NCBI GenBank assembly: GCA_025765595.1
Contig: JAIVFH010000027.1
Coordinates: 1-64,000 of the forward strand
Length of the DNA stretch: 64,000 nt
Direction of reading: 5' to 3'
DNA from: Obelidium mucronatum
Lineage: Eukaryota > Chytridiomycota > Chytridiomycetes > Chytridiales > Chytriomycetaceae
Under the pieces are notes generated by a model. The model saw only the letters and a program-made list of their open reading frames with translations, made no database searches and was not told the DNA's origin. Position 1 is the stretch's first letter. Every line of letters begins with the position of its first letter. Of the stretch, positions 1 to 12,084 are shown in pieces. Made by a program: the position numbers and the translations under genes.

Positions 1-163
1 CGCGTATGGTGCATATGGACGGAGTGTGTTGAGCGACAGCTTGACATACTTTTGGACATGTTTTTAATGATCTTAATATTATAAATACAACAGAAGTAAA
101 ATGAATAAAGCAATCAAGAAGAACTTTAATAATACACTTTAAATTTAATAAATAGTAGAAATT

Positions 164-2064
164 TTAAGAAGACATTATCTGTGTAAATAGAATCAATTTT
201 AGTTTAAGAACCAAACCCATTGTTTGAATGTTTCTAGTTTTCGTTACCTTTGCGAGTTCGGCGCAATACAACTCGCCTCGAGTCTTGAGCTTTGTATAAC
301 ATTCTTGGAATGAGTTGGCTTCCACTTCAATCTTCTTCTTGATGGCAGCAATCTTGGGGAAGAATAATCATCAATCATAAGAATTTCCATAAATATATCA
401 GTGGAATACCTTTTCATCCAGCTCAGATACTCGGTTTTGGTTCACTTCGATTTTCGCTTGATTCAAGTCTCGCTCCTTGACACTGGTTTCATACTCAGCA
501 CTCAATTCGCGCATTTTTGCATCTGTTGATTGTTTCCTAGATTCTTGCTGCTTGGCATGACGATTTAGCTTTTCCGAAATGTTTGCCAGTTGGCGTTTCA
601 TTTGCTGTGTGTTTTTTTGTGGTTTTGTTTTAGTTTAGTGCTGCTTTTTTCCGAGTTTGTTATTTTTCTTGATGTTAACCTGCTCTTTGACGTTGACCTC
701 ATGCAGCTCTTGCTTTTTTCTTTCCCGGTTTTCTTGTTCCAAACCGAGTTTGTTGGCGGCAGTGCTTGCTTTTTTCATTTCAAATTCACACTCTTCCATT
801 AATTTCGTGCACATTGCCAAATCCTTAAAAAGAATAGATGTAGGAAGTCATTTTAAGTGCAATCGAGTTTCGCGGAATTAACCCCCCAGTCTATTTCTTA
901 CCTGTTGAACAGTTCCCATTGCTTCCATTTTCCCCAAAAGCTCTCGATATTGCTTTTCTCGAGCCGATAGGCTTTGTTTTTCACCCGCGATTGAATTGTT
1001 CATGTCTACAAGTGCTTGTTGGAGTTTCTCGGGGTTCGGAACAATGCGGCTGCGGAGACGGACACAGTCTTGTTTACAGTTGGCCAGCAAGAACTGAGTA
1101 TTATTCTTTTTTTGTGTGCGAAAGTGACGGCCAATCGAGGTTAGCCAGGTCTCTTCAAACACTGTGAAAAAAAGTAAACCTACTAACCATTTTCTCAATA
1201 GAGTCATTCTTGTGTTTCTTGAGGTTTTCAATATCACTCGTCATTGCAGTTTGAATTCTCTTTAATTCACGGAGCTCGGCTGTGAGCGCCAAGTTTTTCT
1301 CTCGCATGCGTTGGTAGGATGGTTCTTCTTCGGCTCGTTGCAGACTGGAACCAAATGTCAATCACGATTTCTGAAGGCATTACATTACAAAATAATTTTT
1401 AGCTCCTAACCGCATTGTGTTGACGCGTTCTGCAATTTCCTGGTTCTTTTCTTGTAAGAGAGCCTTCTGTCTCACAATCTCCTCCTAAAGGAGGAAAAAA
1501 CGTAAAGGAAGAGTTGTAAATACACGGCGATAAAACAACGGCATAAAATAAAATCAAAAAAAAGAAGGATACCGATTGCTGCGTGCAGTTTTCAAAAACA
1601 GCCAGTCGCTCCTCCCTGAATTTAGCAAAGTTGATGATTCCAGAAAGAATTTTCCGCATATGCCCTGGCTCCGGCTTAATGAGGTCCCGAATACTAAAGT
1701 CTGAAATCCCCACTTCCGAGACGAGCTTGAATCTGTAAAAAATGTGTGTTTTTAGTTGGGTGCCCAAGTGTACACCCCAAAATAACAGGAAAGCACTCAA
1801 CAGTTGGCGATAGAATCCCATCAGCGTAACGTCTTCCTGATGCAGCTCTGGGTGTTCGAGAATTTCGAGGACGCGAAAGTCAGGCTGTGCAAACTGGTCT
1901 CTTGACACGCCCATCAGCACGTCGGTAAAAGCTTCAAACACTGCAATCATGCGTTGAGGCGACGGTTTCTCGAGGTCTTCAAGCGATAGCGGAATTTGTA
2001 GGTCGGCCATACATGCGACTATTTCGCTTGGCTTGAGGATGGGGAAGGAGTAGCCCGCATTCAT
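164..2064 (-). CDS. NUF2: Kinetochore protein Nuf2 (Ndc80 complex)
   Basis: Subunit of the Ndc80 complex that binds spindle microtubules at the outer kinetochore. The N-terminal calponin-homology-like head starts MNAGYSFPILKPSEIV, close to the usual Nuf2 opening (SFP..xxxEIV). A long coiled coil follows, with the family hallmark SRIVPNPEKLQ near 1020-1052 and a C-terminal end with KTRGELYCAELAK near 245-285. I read about eight exons on the minus strand; the last clear intron is 353-409 (57 nt). The start at 2064 was chosen because family similarity begins there; the open frame continues upstream but that part is not Nuf2-like. The stop is the TAA at 164-166; an intron near 245 could move it slightly. 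It is divergent from BBS2. The family call is firm and the exon borders approximate. Confidence 0.88.
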
Positions 2065-2113
2065 TGTTGTTTTGTTGTTGTTGCTGTTTTGGACAAGATT
2101 CAAATTAGAAAGA
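2065..2113. promoter_or_regulatory. Short divergent intergenic region NUF2/BBS2
   Basis: Only 49 bp separate the start codons of NUF2 (minus) and BBS2 (plus). The stretch is rich in TTG/GTT repeats. Both promoters must sit here or overlap the 5' exons, so the two genes probably share control elements. No specific factor site was recognised. Confidence 0.5.
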
Positions 2114-2793
2114 ATGCAGACAACAAACACGACAATCACGCTGAACCAGCGGCCGAGCAACGTCCTTGCAGTTGGGCTATTTGACGGCGTGAATGCGACG
2201 CTTGCGTTTATTGCCTCTTCTTGTTCTTCAACAAACAGCACAAGCAACAACGCCATCACTTTCGCGCCCCTGTCACACTCTCCCAACTTCCATCAGAGCA
2301 ACCAACCCCGCATTCACTTTCCACCGCTGACAACACGCGTCAGAACTGTCCGCTTTCTAGCCGCCGCACGCGTTTTACCATCAACAGCCGAGAATTCCAA
2401 CTGCGACTTTCTGATCATTGCCACTGATTCTGCCCTATGGTTGTACGTATATATATTCGTGTTCGCGAGAACGTCTGAATAATTGAAATCAAAAATCAAG
2501 GTTCAACGTGTTTGACAACTGCGACGCGTTCTACATTGATATCCCGAACGGCGGCGTACAATGTGTCTGTGTATCGCCTCAAAAGAATGATTCGACTATT
2601 CCGGTCATTTATGCCGCGTTGGATGATTTTCTGATTCAAGGATATAATTACAAGGGCGAGGAAGTATTCTGGACAATGACGGGAGATATCCCCATCTCAT
2701 TGGCGATAATGGATATGAATCGCGACGACGGCGGCGATGGGGAATACTATTTGATAGTAGCTTCTGAGGTTGCTTTTTTTTTTTTTTTTTGCG

Positions 2794-2830
<37 letters not shown>

Positions 2831-4951
2831 AATCTCGTCCTGTTTCAACAACTCAAACTGGGGTTTCCCAATCTCTTTTTTTTTTTTTGGTTTCAAGGAT
2901 AGCTGTGTTCGTCTTTTCTCAGCGGATGAATGCATTCAAGAACTAGATGTCAAGAGGAATGCTGTAGCACTCTGTCCACTCTCGATTGGGAAGATTGGGT
3001 GAGTGCTTGCTGAAAAAAAAAACAAAGCCCACGTACTGAACTGTATTTTTTTTTTTTTGAAGATTCATGCTTGACGATGGAACGATAGGAATCATGACTT
3101 CCCTTTCAGACACCTCCTCCCCTGTCTGGAAGTATAAACCAACCGTGCAAGTAACAAACATACACGGTTTCAGTTTCACTTCCGACAACCATACCAGCGG
3201 TATTGATGAAAAGGAAACTAAAAACTTGGTTGTTGGGTACACGGACGGTACTTTGGAAGTCCGTTGTGGGAATACAGGGGAGATATTATGGGCAGATGGG
3301 TTGGATGGATCTAAGGTTGTTAATGTTTCTAGCTTTGATGGTCCTGCTGGTGCTTGTCTTTGTGTCACTTTGGAGAGCGGTGTTGGTGAGTTTGTATGCC
3401 TAAACATATATATTGGATTTGGTATTAACATAACGAGTTTTTAGTACATGTATTCAACTCTTTGGATTTGAGTGGTGATAGTGCAGTCGATATATGCCAG
3501 CTGTTGGAAGCTGAGATTGAGGAGCTTGCCGAAAAAAAGAATGTAATAAGAAACAACTGTATTGCGCAAACTATACATTCTAACTTGGGCATATTTTCTT
3601 TTAGCAACTCTTGGTGGCTGCATCAAAGAAAAGTCAAACTCTTAGTGTCCCACTGGTCAAGAATGAACCAAAGTTTTCCTGCAAACTGGAACTTTTTTAT
3701 GATCAAGCCGGTATCCAAGACTCGGGATGCTACTTGATTGTTGACAGCTTTGGAGATTGTGTTATTACTGGCGTTGCCGTTGAGTTTCTGGATGAAGACC
3801 ACACTTCCGAGTTTTTGTATGTTTGTGTTGTGTTGACTGGCCAAACTTACATTACTGATAACCCTGTAAGGACGTTCGACCAACACAACACGGCCGTCAG
3901 ACACAAATTAAAACTGCCAAGAGTTTATACCAAAACGGTTGACGTAAATCTTCGGGTTCTGTACACTTCAAAAACTGCAAACACGACGCCGAATTTTTCT
4001 TCAGATAACCAGACCAGGTCTTCAGTTTGGAAGCAAGTTCTCTCGATACCTCAGTTCGCAGTCTTCAAATCCGTCTCATTAGCACACGTTCGAAGTAGCG
4101 GTAGGCCATTGGAGCTTGCAGTTTGGTTTCATAGCACTGTTGGACTTTCCGAGGTATTCCCCCCTTAAATCAAACCCTTATTGAGAATAATGTTTTCACA
4201 CATGCTTGTTTTTTTTTGTTAGGTTATCAAGTGGATCACCAGCTCCTTTCTCGATACAACTCATGTTCAAGAGTCCTCCAACACAAAAGACATGGAAGCA
4301 GCATTCATCCACACTACAACAGACACACCCATCATTCTGAAAAAATCAGAAACGAAATTCACTATCGAATCACAACCTTCTCAATCAAGTATCATCAATG
4401 TGATATCAGAAATCATTCAATCCTACTCGAAATACTTGAACATATCATCCGTCAAAGTTGTGACGAATAAGAGATTCGGATCGCTTCAGAAGGAGATGGA
4501 GAGGCTGTTTGACAAGGTTCATGACTTGCGTGCGGCGCAAGAGTCTGGATTGGTGAATGCATTGGATTCGATTCCAGCCATGAAAGCATTGATGCAAAGA
4601 GTGAATAGTTGTTGTGAGATTGAAGACATGTAAGTCCACTGAACTGTGTCTACTCTATAAAATTAATAAGTTTTTAATGGAATGATTACCGTTTTATGAA
4701 GAAAAGGCGCCCAACGTGATGCCGCGACTTTATTTGAGAGACACCGAGCAGTTTGTTTTGAGTACACAAAGTCTCTTCACCATAGTGCAGAGCTTGATGG
4801 ATCGTTGGATAAGCTGAAGGAGCATGTGGGATGTTTGGCTGGACTTCAAGTTGCGCCATCAGAAAAAAGTGCTATTCTTGGAACGTATAGAGACGCGATT
4901 TTAAATGGCGGGAGCGGGTCCTTTGAATCGCTGATGACAGCGTTTCCATAG
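2114..4951 (+). CDS. BBS2: Bardet-Biedl syndrome 2 protein (BBSome subunit)
   Basis: Core BBSome subunit, which moves membrane cargo into and out of cilia. Exon 1 (from ATG 2114) gives NVLAVGLFDG, matching the start of the BBS2 beta-propeller; later exons give the blocks EEVFWTMTGDIPISLA, GFMLDDGTIGI and NLVVGYTDGTLEVR, then the coiled-coil and GAE-like region. The C-terminal exon ends YRDAILNGG..., like the family's CRDAIRSNNI block, with TAG at 4949-4951. About eight exons. The exon 1/2 junction fits best with donor GTTGTA near 2436 and acceptor before 2501, giving LWFNVFDN against human LAYDVYNN. The intron at 2769-2897 holds long T and C runs. The presence of BBS2 supports a flagellated organism. 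Confidence 0.88.
2769..2897 (+). repeat. Poly-T / poly-C tract inside a BBS2 intron
   Basis: This intron of BBS2 starts GTTGC and ends TTTCAAG. It holds a run of about 16 T, then an almost pure run of more than 30 C (about 2797-2828), then another T run before the acceptor. Read through, it would encode polyproline, but splicing joins ASE to DSCVRLF, which keeps the propeller intact. The C run is a likely site of length error or polymorphism. Confidence 0.75.
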
Positions 4952-4995
4952 TCGAATAACGTGGCATCATTGCAATAAATAATAAAATAAATCAA

Positions 4996-7418
4996 ATGAA
5001 CCGACCAACATCGCGATCCGACTCTGTGTCGTCCAGCACGGGCACCAGCGAGCCGATACCGTTTGCGCAGCACCAGGCGCCGTCGTCGCACGCGCAGAAT
5101 GCAGCGTTTGCAGAGAAGCGCGGCCGCATGCTCTCGCTCGTTGGATCGACCGGTACTTGTAAGAAGAACGAAGAACGACACAGTACTAAAAACAAAACAC
5201 CGAAACACAGAGGAGCTGCTCGCGGACCTTGCGGCCGGACCCGTGCGGTTCCCGCCCGGAGACGGCGCCGACGCGCAGCAGCTCGCGGTGCTCGGGCTGC
5301 AGACGCTGCGGGTTGCGGCGTCGGCCAGCGGCGACATCGAGACGCATCTGCTCGGCGCGCGGCTCGCGGACGCGGCGCAGCACCTGGCGCGGCTGCGCGC
5401 GCGCATCGCCGACACGCGCAGCCGCGTGCTGGTCACCGGCGACCTGAACGGCGGCAAGAGCACCTTCGTCAACGCCCTGCTGCGGCGCCACGTCGTGCCC
5501 GCCGACCAGCAGCCGTGCACTGCGCTGTTCTGCGAGGTCGTCGACGCCGTGCAGAACAACAACATCGAAGAAGTCCACGGCATCGTCGACGCCGCGCGCT
5601 ACAGTCTGAGCGATCCGGACTCCTTCACCGCCTTCAACATCGACATCCTGCGCGACGTCGTCGAGGACAACGAGCCCGGCTACGAACTGCTCAAAGTTTA
5701 CTGCCACGACGCCAGAAACGGCAAGGAAGACTCGGTGCTCCACAACGGGATCGTCGACATTTCCCTGATTGATTCTCCTGGTCTCAACATTGACTCCATG
5801 AAAACAACAAACCTCATGGCTCAGCAAGAAGAAATCGACGTGATTGTATTTGTTGTGAATGCAGAGAACCACTTTACTCTTTCTGTAAGCCCTTACTTAA
5901 CTTTATGAGCTGTCCAACATGCATCTCACTTTACTTCAAACAAAAAATAATAGGGCCGTGAATTTCTTCAAAATGCTGGAAAAGAAAAAGCATACGTCTT
6001 TGTAGTCGTCAATCGGTTCGACCAAATCCGCCGCGTCGACCGCTGCAAACGCGACATTCTCAAACAAATCGCTGAAATCTCGCCAGGCACATACCAACAC
6101 GCCGACCAACTCGTCCATTTCGTTGCCGCCAAAAAAATCCTAGAAGGCACTGCCGACGCAGCCACCCGTGCCGACTTTACTTGTCTCGAAGACAACCTCC
6201 GAAGCTTCATTCTTGAAAAACGGGCTCGCAGTAAACTGAACCCAGCCAAACTGTTTCTTGGAAACTTGTTGAACGACATGGCGATTCTTTGCAGCTACAA
6301 CCACACCTTGAGTGCCGTCAAGAGTTTAGAAATTAGCAACCAATTATCTGAAAGCGCACCTGCATATGACCGGATGTTGAGAATCAAGGAGCAGTTCTTG
6401 GACGATTTGGACCGCACGATCGATGAAACTGCAACGAGAGCACACGCATTCGCAAGGGACCAATTGAGCACCTTTCTGGAAGGAGTTGAAACCTATGTCG
6501 AAGATATCGAATGGGGCGGGGTTCTCGGAATGTGGCAATATGCAAGAGATTTGAGAAATGCCGTCTACAGAATGGCAGCGATTCGACTCAGACGGTGTGA
6601 AGATTTTGCTGTTAAAAGCAGTGTTGGGTGTGTCAAGAATATCGAAGCAATGGCCGAAAGTTGTATGGAGAAACCACCGACTGTGAATATGGATGTGGTG
6701 ACTACGGCTTTTGAAGATGGTAGTGCCGAAGCGGGTCGTGCCGCTGCCATGTCCATGTTTGTTCCAATGGAGCTTGGTGACTTTTTCGATGTCATGGTAT
6801 GTTCAAGTTTTGTTTCTCTATTACCGATCTCATGAGTTTTTACAATTTTTCTTATTTTTAATAGGACAAAATTGAAGTTCTCAAGGAATATATCCCTTCA
6901 TTGGGTCTGCTGATGGGCGGTCTCTTTGGTTATCACAGCGTTACCATGGGAATTTGGAAGAACGATCCAATGATGGTTCGCGGAAAGACAGCCTTTTTGG
7001 GTGTCTCTATGGCCGGTAACGTTTAAACTCTTTTTTTTAAAAAAAAAAACCCAAATAACATCTAGTTCTAACCCAATTATAAATGTAAAAAGGTGTCGGT
7101 CTCTTCTTATACTCCCTATCCGACATGAAGAACGTTGTCGACAGGAAAGTGCTCGGCAAAATCAAGTCTCATTTAGTCAATGTGGGCCTAGTCGATGGCA
7201 ACAGCGAGCGAATCGCAAAGGGAACTCGCCGCGTTCTTCGATTGGCGATTTGGGAGTTTCAAAACCAATTCCAACGCATCTTGATTGATAACCAAGGAAA
7301 ACGTCAGGATTTGGTGGAAATGAGGACAAAGGCTGAGTTGAGCAAAGACGAATTTAGAGCGTTGGAGGTTCGCGTAAAGACTCTGCAACGGATAGTGAAT
7401 GACGTGGACTTGGATTAG
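4996..7418 (+). CDS. FZO1: Mitofusin, Fzo1-type outer-membrane GTPase
   Basis: Dynamin-family GTPase that fuses mitochondrial outer membranes. The GTPase motifs are visible: G1 TGDLNGGKSTF (about 5440-5470), G2 threonine in PCTALF, G3 DSPGLN near 5773 and G4 VVNRFDQ (N-R-F-D rather than NKxD) near 6005. The membrane anchor is PSLGLLMGGLFGYHSV plus GVGLFLYSLSDM (about 6895-7125). The C-terminal heptad region ends at TAG 7416-7418. Four or five introns. To stay in frame, exon 1 needs a donor near 5153 (GTACTT) and an acceptor just before GAGCTGCTC. Bases 5220-5720 are strongly GC-rich while the rest of the gene is AT-rich. It follows BBS2 by 44 bp on the same strand. The length of about 750-800 aa fits Fzo1. 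Confidence 0.88.
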
Positions 7419-7545
7419 CCTCCCCCCCTCCACCACACACCTCTCAGAGAAATTGAATACTCGCCTCTTATCTTAATGAAGGGTTAAAAGTCAAAAGTAA
7501 AATCATTTTGTTTTTATATAAATACAAAGTAGCTTCCCAAAACAA

Positions 7546-10487
7546 TCATATGCCTTCCATCTCAACCTTTTCTTCCCAAAATTCTCTATAAATGCTATAA
7601 TACCTTGCAGTACTCCAAGCCACACCATCATCCCCTCCCTCATTTCCTTCAGCTTCTTCAACCAACGGATCTTCTCCTCCCTCATCAACAACCATCCCAT
7701 ACTCCTCCAACAACTTGAACACATTCAAAAACAGCGTCTTATTGACCTTTCCACTACCCCCACCTCCTCGACTACCCCCACCTCCGCCACTGGCACCGCC
7801 TTCCCCCCCTCGACTTGCCTGACTCGTCCGCAACACCGGCTCCAAAAACCTTGACGCAGGAAACCGCCGCAGAATCCCCTTTTCAAGTGCATACTCTACA
7901 CCTTCAAGAACCCTCCCGGAATCCACTAAACACAACACCACTTTCCCATATTGGTGCAGCTGTTCCAGAACCCATAGTCCCATTTGGAAATCCCTGCTGT
8001 TGCTGCTGCTGTGGTTGCTGTTGTTGTTCTTATGTTTTTTACTGCTGCCCCCTTCTCCTCCTTGGTCTTGAATAGCTTCTATCGACGGCGGCGCCAGTAG
8101 GATGTTTGCAATGTGCAAGGTTGCGGGTATGGTCTTGGTCGTGAGGAGCACGTGCAAATGCGGCCTTTGTGAGAGTGATACCAGAATGGATGCCAAAAGG
8201 TTGACAATGGGAGTAATATCTTTTGTCGGATTTGGGTCCTGTGTCAGGAATGAGAAGGCGTTGCCGGCGCCGGTAGCGCCGGTTGGTGATAGTGCTGATC
8301 CGGGTATAGTGGAAGTTGTGGTGGGTGGTGCTGCTGGTGCAGTGTTTGATCGCGGTTTGGTGGTTTGTGATTGGAGGCGAGATGCCAGATATACTTCAAT
8401 GCATGTTGCCAGCAAGAACTTGTCGCATGACTAATTTACAGACACAAAATTATCAGTGTCAACAAAAACAAAAAATCAAACAAAATGTAAACAAAAAAAA
8501 ACCTCAGATTGGGACAACGGTTCAAATACATGAGCATATACATCTGTTGAACTGAAATATCGAATTAGTTCGCGTTGCACGAAATCCTCCTCTTGATGAG
8601 GTGCTGCTGTTTCCGCGGAATCTCGCAAAGACAATGATGTGTTTGTATCAGAATCTTCCAGTGTAAAGGAGGGAGAAGACCTAATGAAAGAAAACAAGTT
8701 TTTAGATGCGAGACTCTTGGGTGTTTTCTTTGTGTGTGGTTTTGCAACCCTTAACTGTTCTTCATGAGTCTTGGGAGATGCTCGAATCTTCAAGAAACGG
8801 GTCTTGTGAATCAAATCAAATACACGACGGACCCCGTCCAATCCATATTCATGCGATTTTTCCTTCATGCAATACAGCTCCACCACCTCTCTCAGAACCT
8901 GCATTGTCAGTTCAAACACGTCTGAACTCGTTCTTCGCATCAAGAATTGAAGCATCATGAAACCTGTTTGACTGCCTAAAGCTTGGTGCTGCTGCTTCCG
9001 GATCTTGTCGAGACATCCACTCAAACATTGTTGGATTTCAAAAACACCACCAAAATTTGTCAAGTTGGATATGGAGGACGCAGGTGCAGTCACGTAGTTG
9101 GGAAACGTGAGTTGGGTATCTGCTTCAGAATCTTATACCAAAAAAAAAAACGCGATAATTAAAAGATGCGAAACGGTCCAACAGAAGAGCGCTCTTACAT
9201 AAATCAATCATGTCCCCTTCAGCCACATTGAAAATAGGATCCACTCTTCGAGCAACTTTTCGGTTTATCCGTGCTTCTACAGAAGAATCGCGAACATCAA
9301 ATACTAAATATTGTTTTCGACTTGGATTGTGGACAAGGATCAGATTATCAACAACGGATACGGCGTTCGATCCAGGCTCTTGCAGATTCAGCTCAAACTC
9401 CAACGCTACACTCATTTTTGTGATGCGATACAGCTGCATAATACATGACATGGAATCTTGCATCGCTGGGACAACCGTTGCGGTTGTGTAAATGTAAGCA
9501 CAATACAGCTTATCGTACCTTATTTTTTTTGTGGTATGACTCGGGAATTAGATGGCTGAAAAAAAACATGAAAGACTAACTTACACTTGCAACAGACACA
9601 CATCCTTCTTTGATATCCGCGTCGATCCGTTGCTGGCACCACCAGAAGCGCCACTCCAAATCCGAGAAATAGAGCTGCCTATACCCGAAATAGCTGATCC
9701 CAAACTCCCAATCGTAGCGGGTTCGACAATATCCAACATGACGCTTTGCAACTCGGAAACGGCACCTCTCCTGCCAGAAACGTGAATCAAGGACACTTTA
9801 CTTGGGCTTGTACTGTTTCCATAAATCGCCAACAACGAATGTCGTGCTGAATACAGGTACCACGTCACATTCATTGATATGGTTTTTCGTTGGGTGAAGA
9901 GTTTTTTGGATTTGGACATCTGGCGATGAGATTGATGAGAGATCTGGAAAGCAAAAGTTTTTCATCTAGTAAGTAGCAATACCGAGTAAAAGTCGATTCC
10001 ATCGTTTGAAACAACAAAGAATTCGTCGTCGTCTTCGAACGCGGTCCATTCAAGCCCGAGAATCGCGTGGGACGCCTTCTTGAGCTGTTTCGCTTCGTGC
10101 GAGATTTCAAACACAAGCGTGCTCGTTCTTGTCGTGGTTGCGGCGTCTGCGATCAGCTTGTGTATTTGCTGTGCTGCAACAGTTCAGTTTTCCGTGTTGT
10201 TCAAAACGCTAACGTTTTCTTACCGCCACGCCGGCGCTCAGCAGCAGCGCCAGCCACACGGAGCGGCGACTCGCGCGCGCCGCTCTGAGCGCGTGGCCGG
10301 CGACGTGCGCCGGCAGCAGCGCCGAGCGCGCCGCTGTTGTCCGAACAGCGGCGACGCCGACGCCGAGGCCGCCGGCGCGCGCGCTGACGCAGACCACGGC
10401 GCCGGCGTCGACAAACACAGCCAGCGGCGCGTGCGACGCCGGCGACGCGCTTGGTGCGCCGCACGGCGCAAGCACAAAGGGATGCAT
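7546..10487 (-). CDS. RMC1: Regulator of MON1-CCZ1 complex (Mic1 domain)
   Basis: Relative of RMC1 (C18orf8/Mic1), which works with the Mon1-Ccz1 guanine-exchange factor for Rab7 in late endosome, lysosome and autophagy traffic. The N-terminal half is a WD-like propeller: LGLEWTAFEDDDEFFVVS.., DGIDFYS, MNVTWYLYSARHSLLAI and VVDNLILVHNPSRKQ, matching human VVDNLVVVHHQDTET. The C-terminal half has the Mic1 helical domain (STDVYAHVFEPL, GLWVLEQLHQYGKV, FLNVFKLLEEYG). Gly- and Ser-rich inserts lie near 7740-7800 and 8015-8040. The start is the ATG at 10485-10487. The first exon (10218-10480) is very GC-rich. Convergent with FZO1. Identity is good; the exon borders were not all fixed. Confidence 0.78.
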
Positions 10488-10653
10488 TTCAGCAAACAAA
10501 TAATATTTAATAATAAAGTGTAAAAACTGCGGCTTGTATTACTTTGCAAACACAGACAACAGCGTGAATAAGGAAACAACTCGTATTTGAACAATATCTT
10601 TGGGTCCAATAATAAAACAGAAGACATTCTCGCTTAACAATCAGTTTCCCTAT

Positions 10654-11807
10654 TTAGGCTCTGGCAGCCCGGATAGCCTTGCGGAGGGAAGCAACACGGG
10701 TCAAACGTGGAGCAACAGCCTCGCCCTTTGGAACTTCCTTCTCAGCCTCAACCAAGGTCAACTCCAAGTGACATGGGTGGGACATGTATGGGTTAATTCT
10801 ACCGTGGGCACGGTAGGTTCTGCGGCGCTGTGGTGGGGCCTGGTTGACTTGGATGTGACGAACAAACAAGTTGTCAATGTCGAGTCCCTTCACTTCAGCG
10901 TTGGATTCAGCGTTCTTCAAGAGGCCAAGGACAAACTCGGCAGACTTGATTGGCCATCTTCCTTGAGTGGCACCAAATTCCTTGGCCTGAGCGGTACGGC
11001 CGACACCTCCACTGAATCTTCTGAATGGAATGGCACGCTTGTGGTCCTTCACGGCCTCAAGGTAGGCAACAGCCTTCTTGAGGGACAAACCCTTGATGGC
11101 CTGGGCAGTCTCACGAGTGTTCTTGAAGTGAACACGGAGGTAGGATCCACGGGACTTGACAGCTAAAATATACCGATATTTTTGTTTAGCGACGGTGTGT
11201 ACGAATGACAGCGAGTTATGCACGACCCCGAACAGCTCGTTCGATTAATCCATCCCGTTCGCATCACAACCCTTTTGCTTCCCTTCCATTCCTGAATCAA
11301 CTCTGTCTTCATCCAGTGAAATCGTTCTGTGTGGGGAGTTCAATCGACTACTCACACTTGGCAGAGGTTTCAGTAGCAGCGTAACGGGCCCTATAGACGC
11401 AAAAATAAGGAGTCTGTTTAATACATTGAGCTCGCCAGAGTAGAAGTGAGGCGGACAGAGAGATCCCGGTTGTCCAGTCGCGGCAAGATGCCTCCACTGC
11501 CACCATCCAACTCTCCATCCCCATCGCAACCATCCATCCCAACCAAATTAGAGTCGGATGTCTCTCTTCTTCGACTCGATTGCAGAAGACGGAAGAGGGC
11601 GGTCGCGATCGCAGCTGGTATACGGGAGTTGAGTTTGGCTTCGTTGCATGGCGTTCACCGCAGATGCACCCCAGTAACAACCAGCCAACTCTGTGCGAGA
11701 AGCGTCTATGTAATCCAGCGTTCGATCCAAACTACAGGCAGACAACCGCTAAGATCCCTCGCTGTCGGTGTTGAAGTGTTGTGTTGTGAAGGGACGAGAC
11801 GTTACAT
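10654..11807 (-). CDS. RPL17: 60S ribosomal protein L17 (uL22)
   Basis: Large-subunit protein lining the peptide exit tunnel. The main exon (11162-10654) encodes [19 protein letters not shown], then [46 protein letters not shown] and [16 protein letters not shown], all near-invariant uL22 blocks. A 35-nt exon (11390-11356) gives [11 protein letters not shown], the usual second segment. No ATG precedes it in frame. The best fit is a start codon split by a 415-nt intron: AT at 11807-11806, donor GTAACG, acceptor before 11390. The two introns and the leader show no other gene. The stretch 11808-12084 holds nothing recognisable. Confidence 0.9.
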
Positions 11808-12084
11808 TTTTGGTGAAATCTGAAAATCAAAATGGGCAAACCATCACCCAACCAACATAATAATTCTGATTAAAGCATCTTATTGCATGGGTATGCTCTC
11901 GAATTCATCTCCTTCTTAATTCCTTCTCAATGAGTCGTACGATCAGACCTTGCCACAGGATTCCTTTCAAGGTCTCATGCTATCGCAGAAGTCTGTCGTT
12001 TGAGTTCCAACTTACTGATTGTACTAATTACAGCTTCGCGGGTCTGTTGTAAATCTATTTAAGTTATAAAAGAATTCAACCATC

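Noticed and set aside
2072..2286. Upstream extensions of the NUF2 and BBS2 open frames
   Set aside because: They overlap each other on opposite strands and lack family similarity; the internal ATGs match the family starts.
4846..5872. Minus-strand frames of 228-245 codons over the FZO1 5' exon
   Set aside because: The high GC content removes stop codons in all frames; only the plus frame has GTPase motifs.
10067..10523. Plus-strand Arg-rich frames over the RMC1 first exon
   Set aside because: Same GC effect; the composition is low-complexity Arg/Ala and there is no family match.
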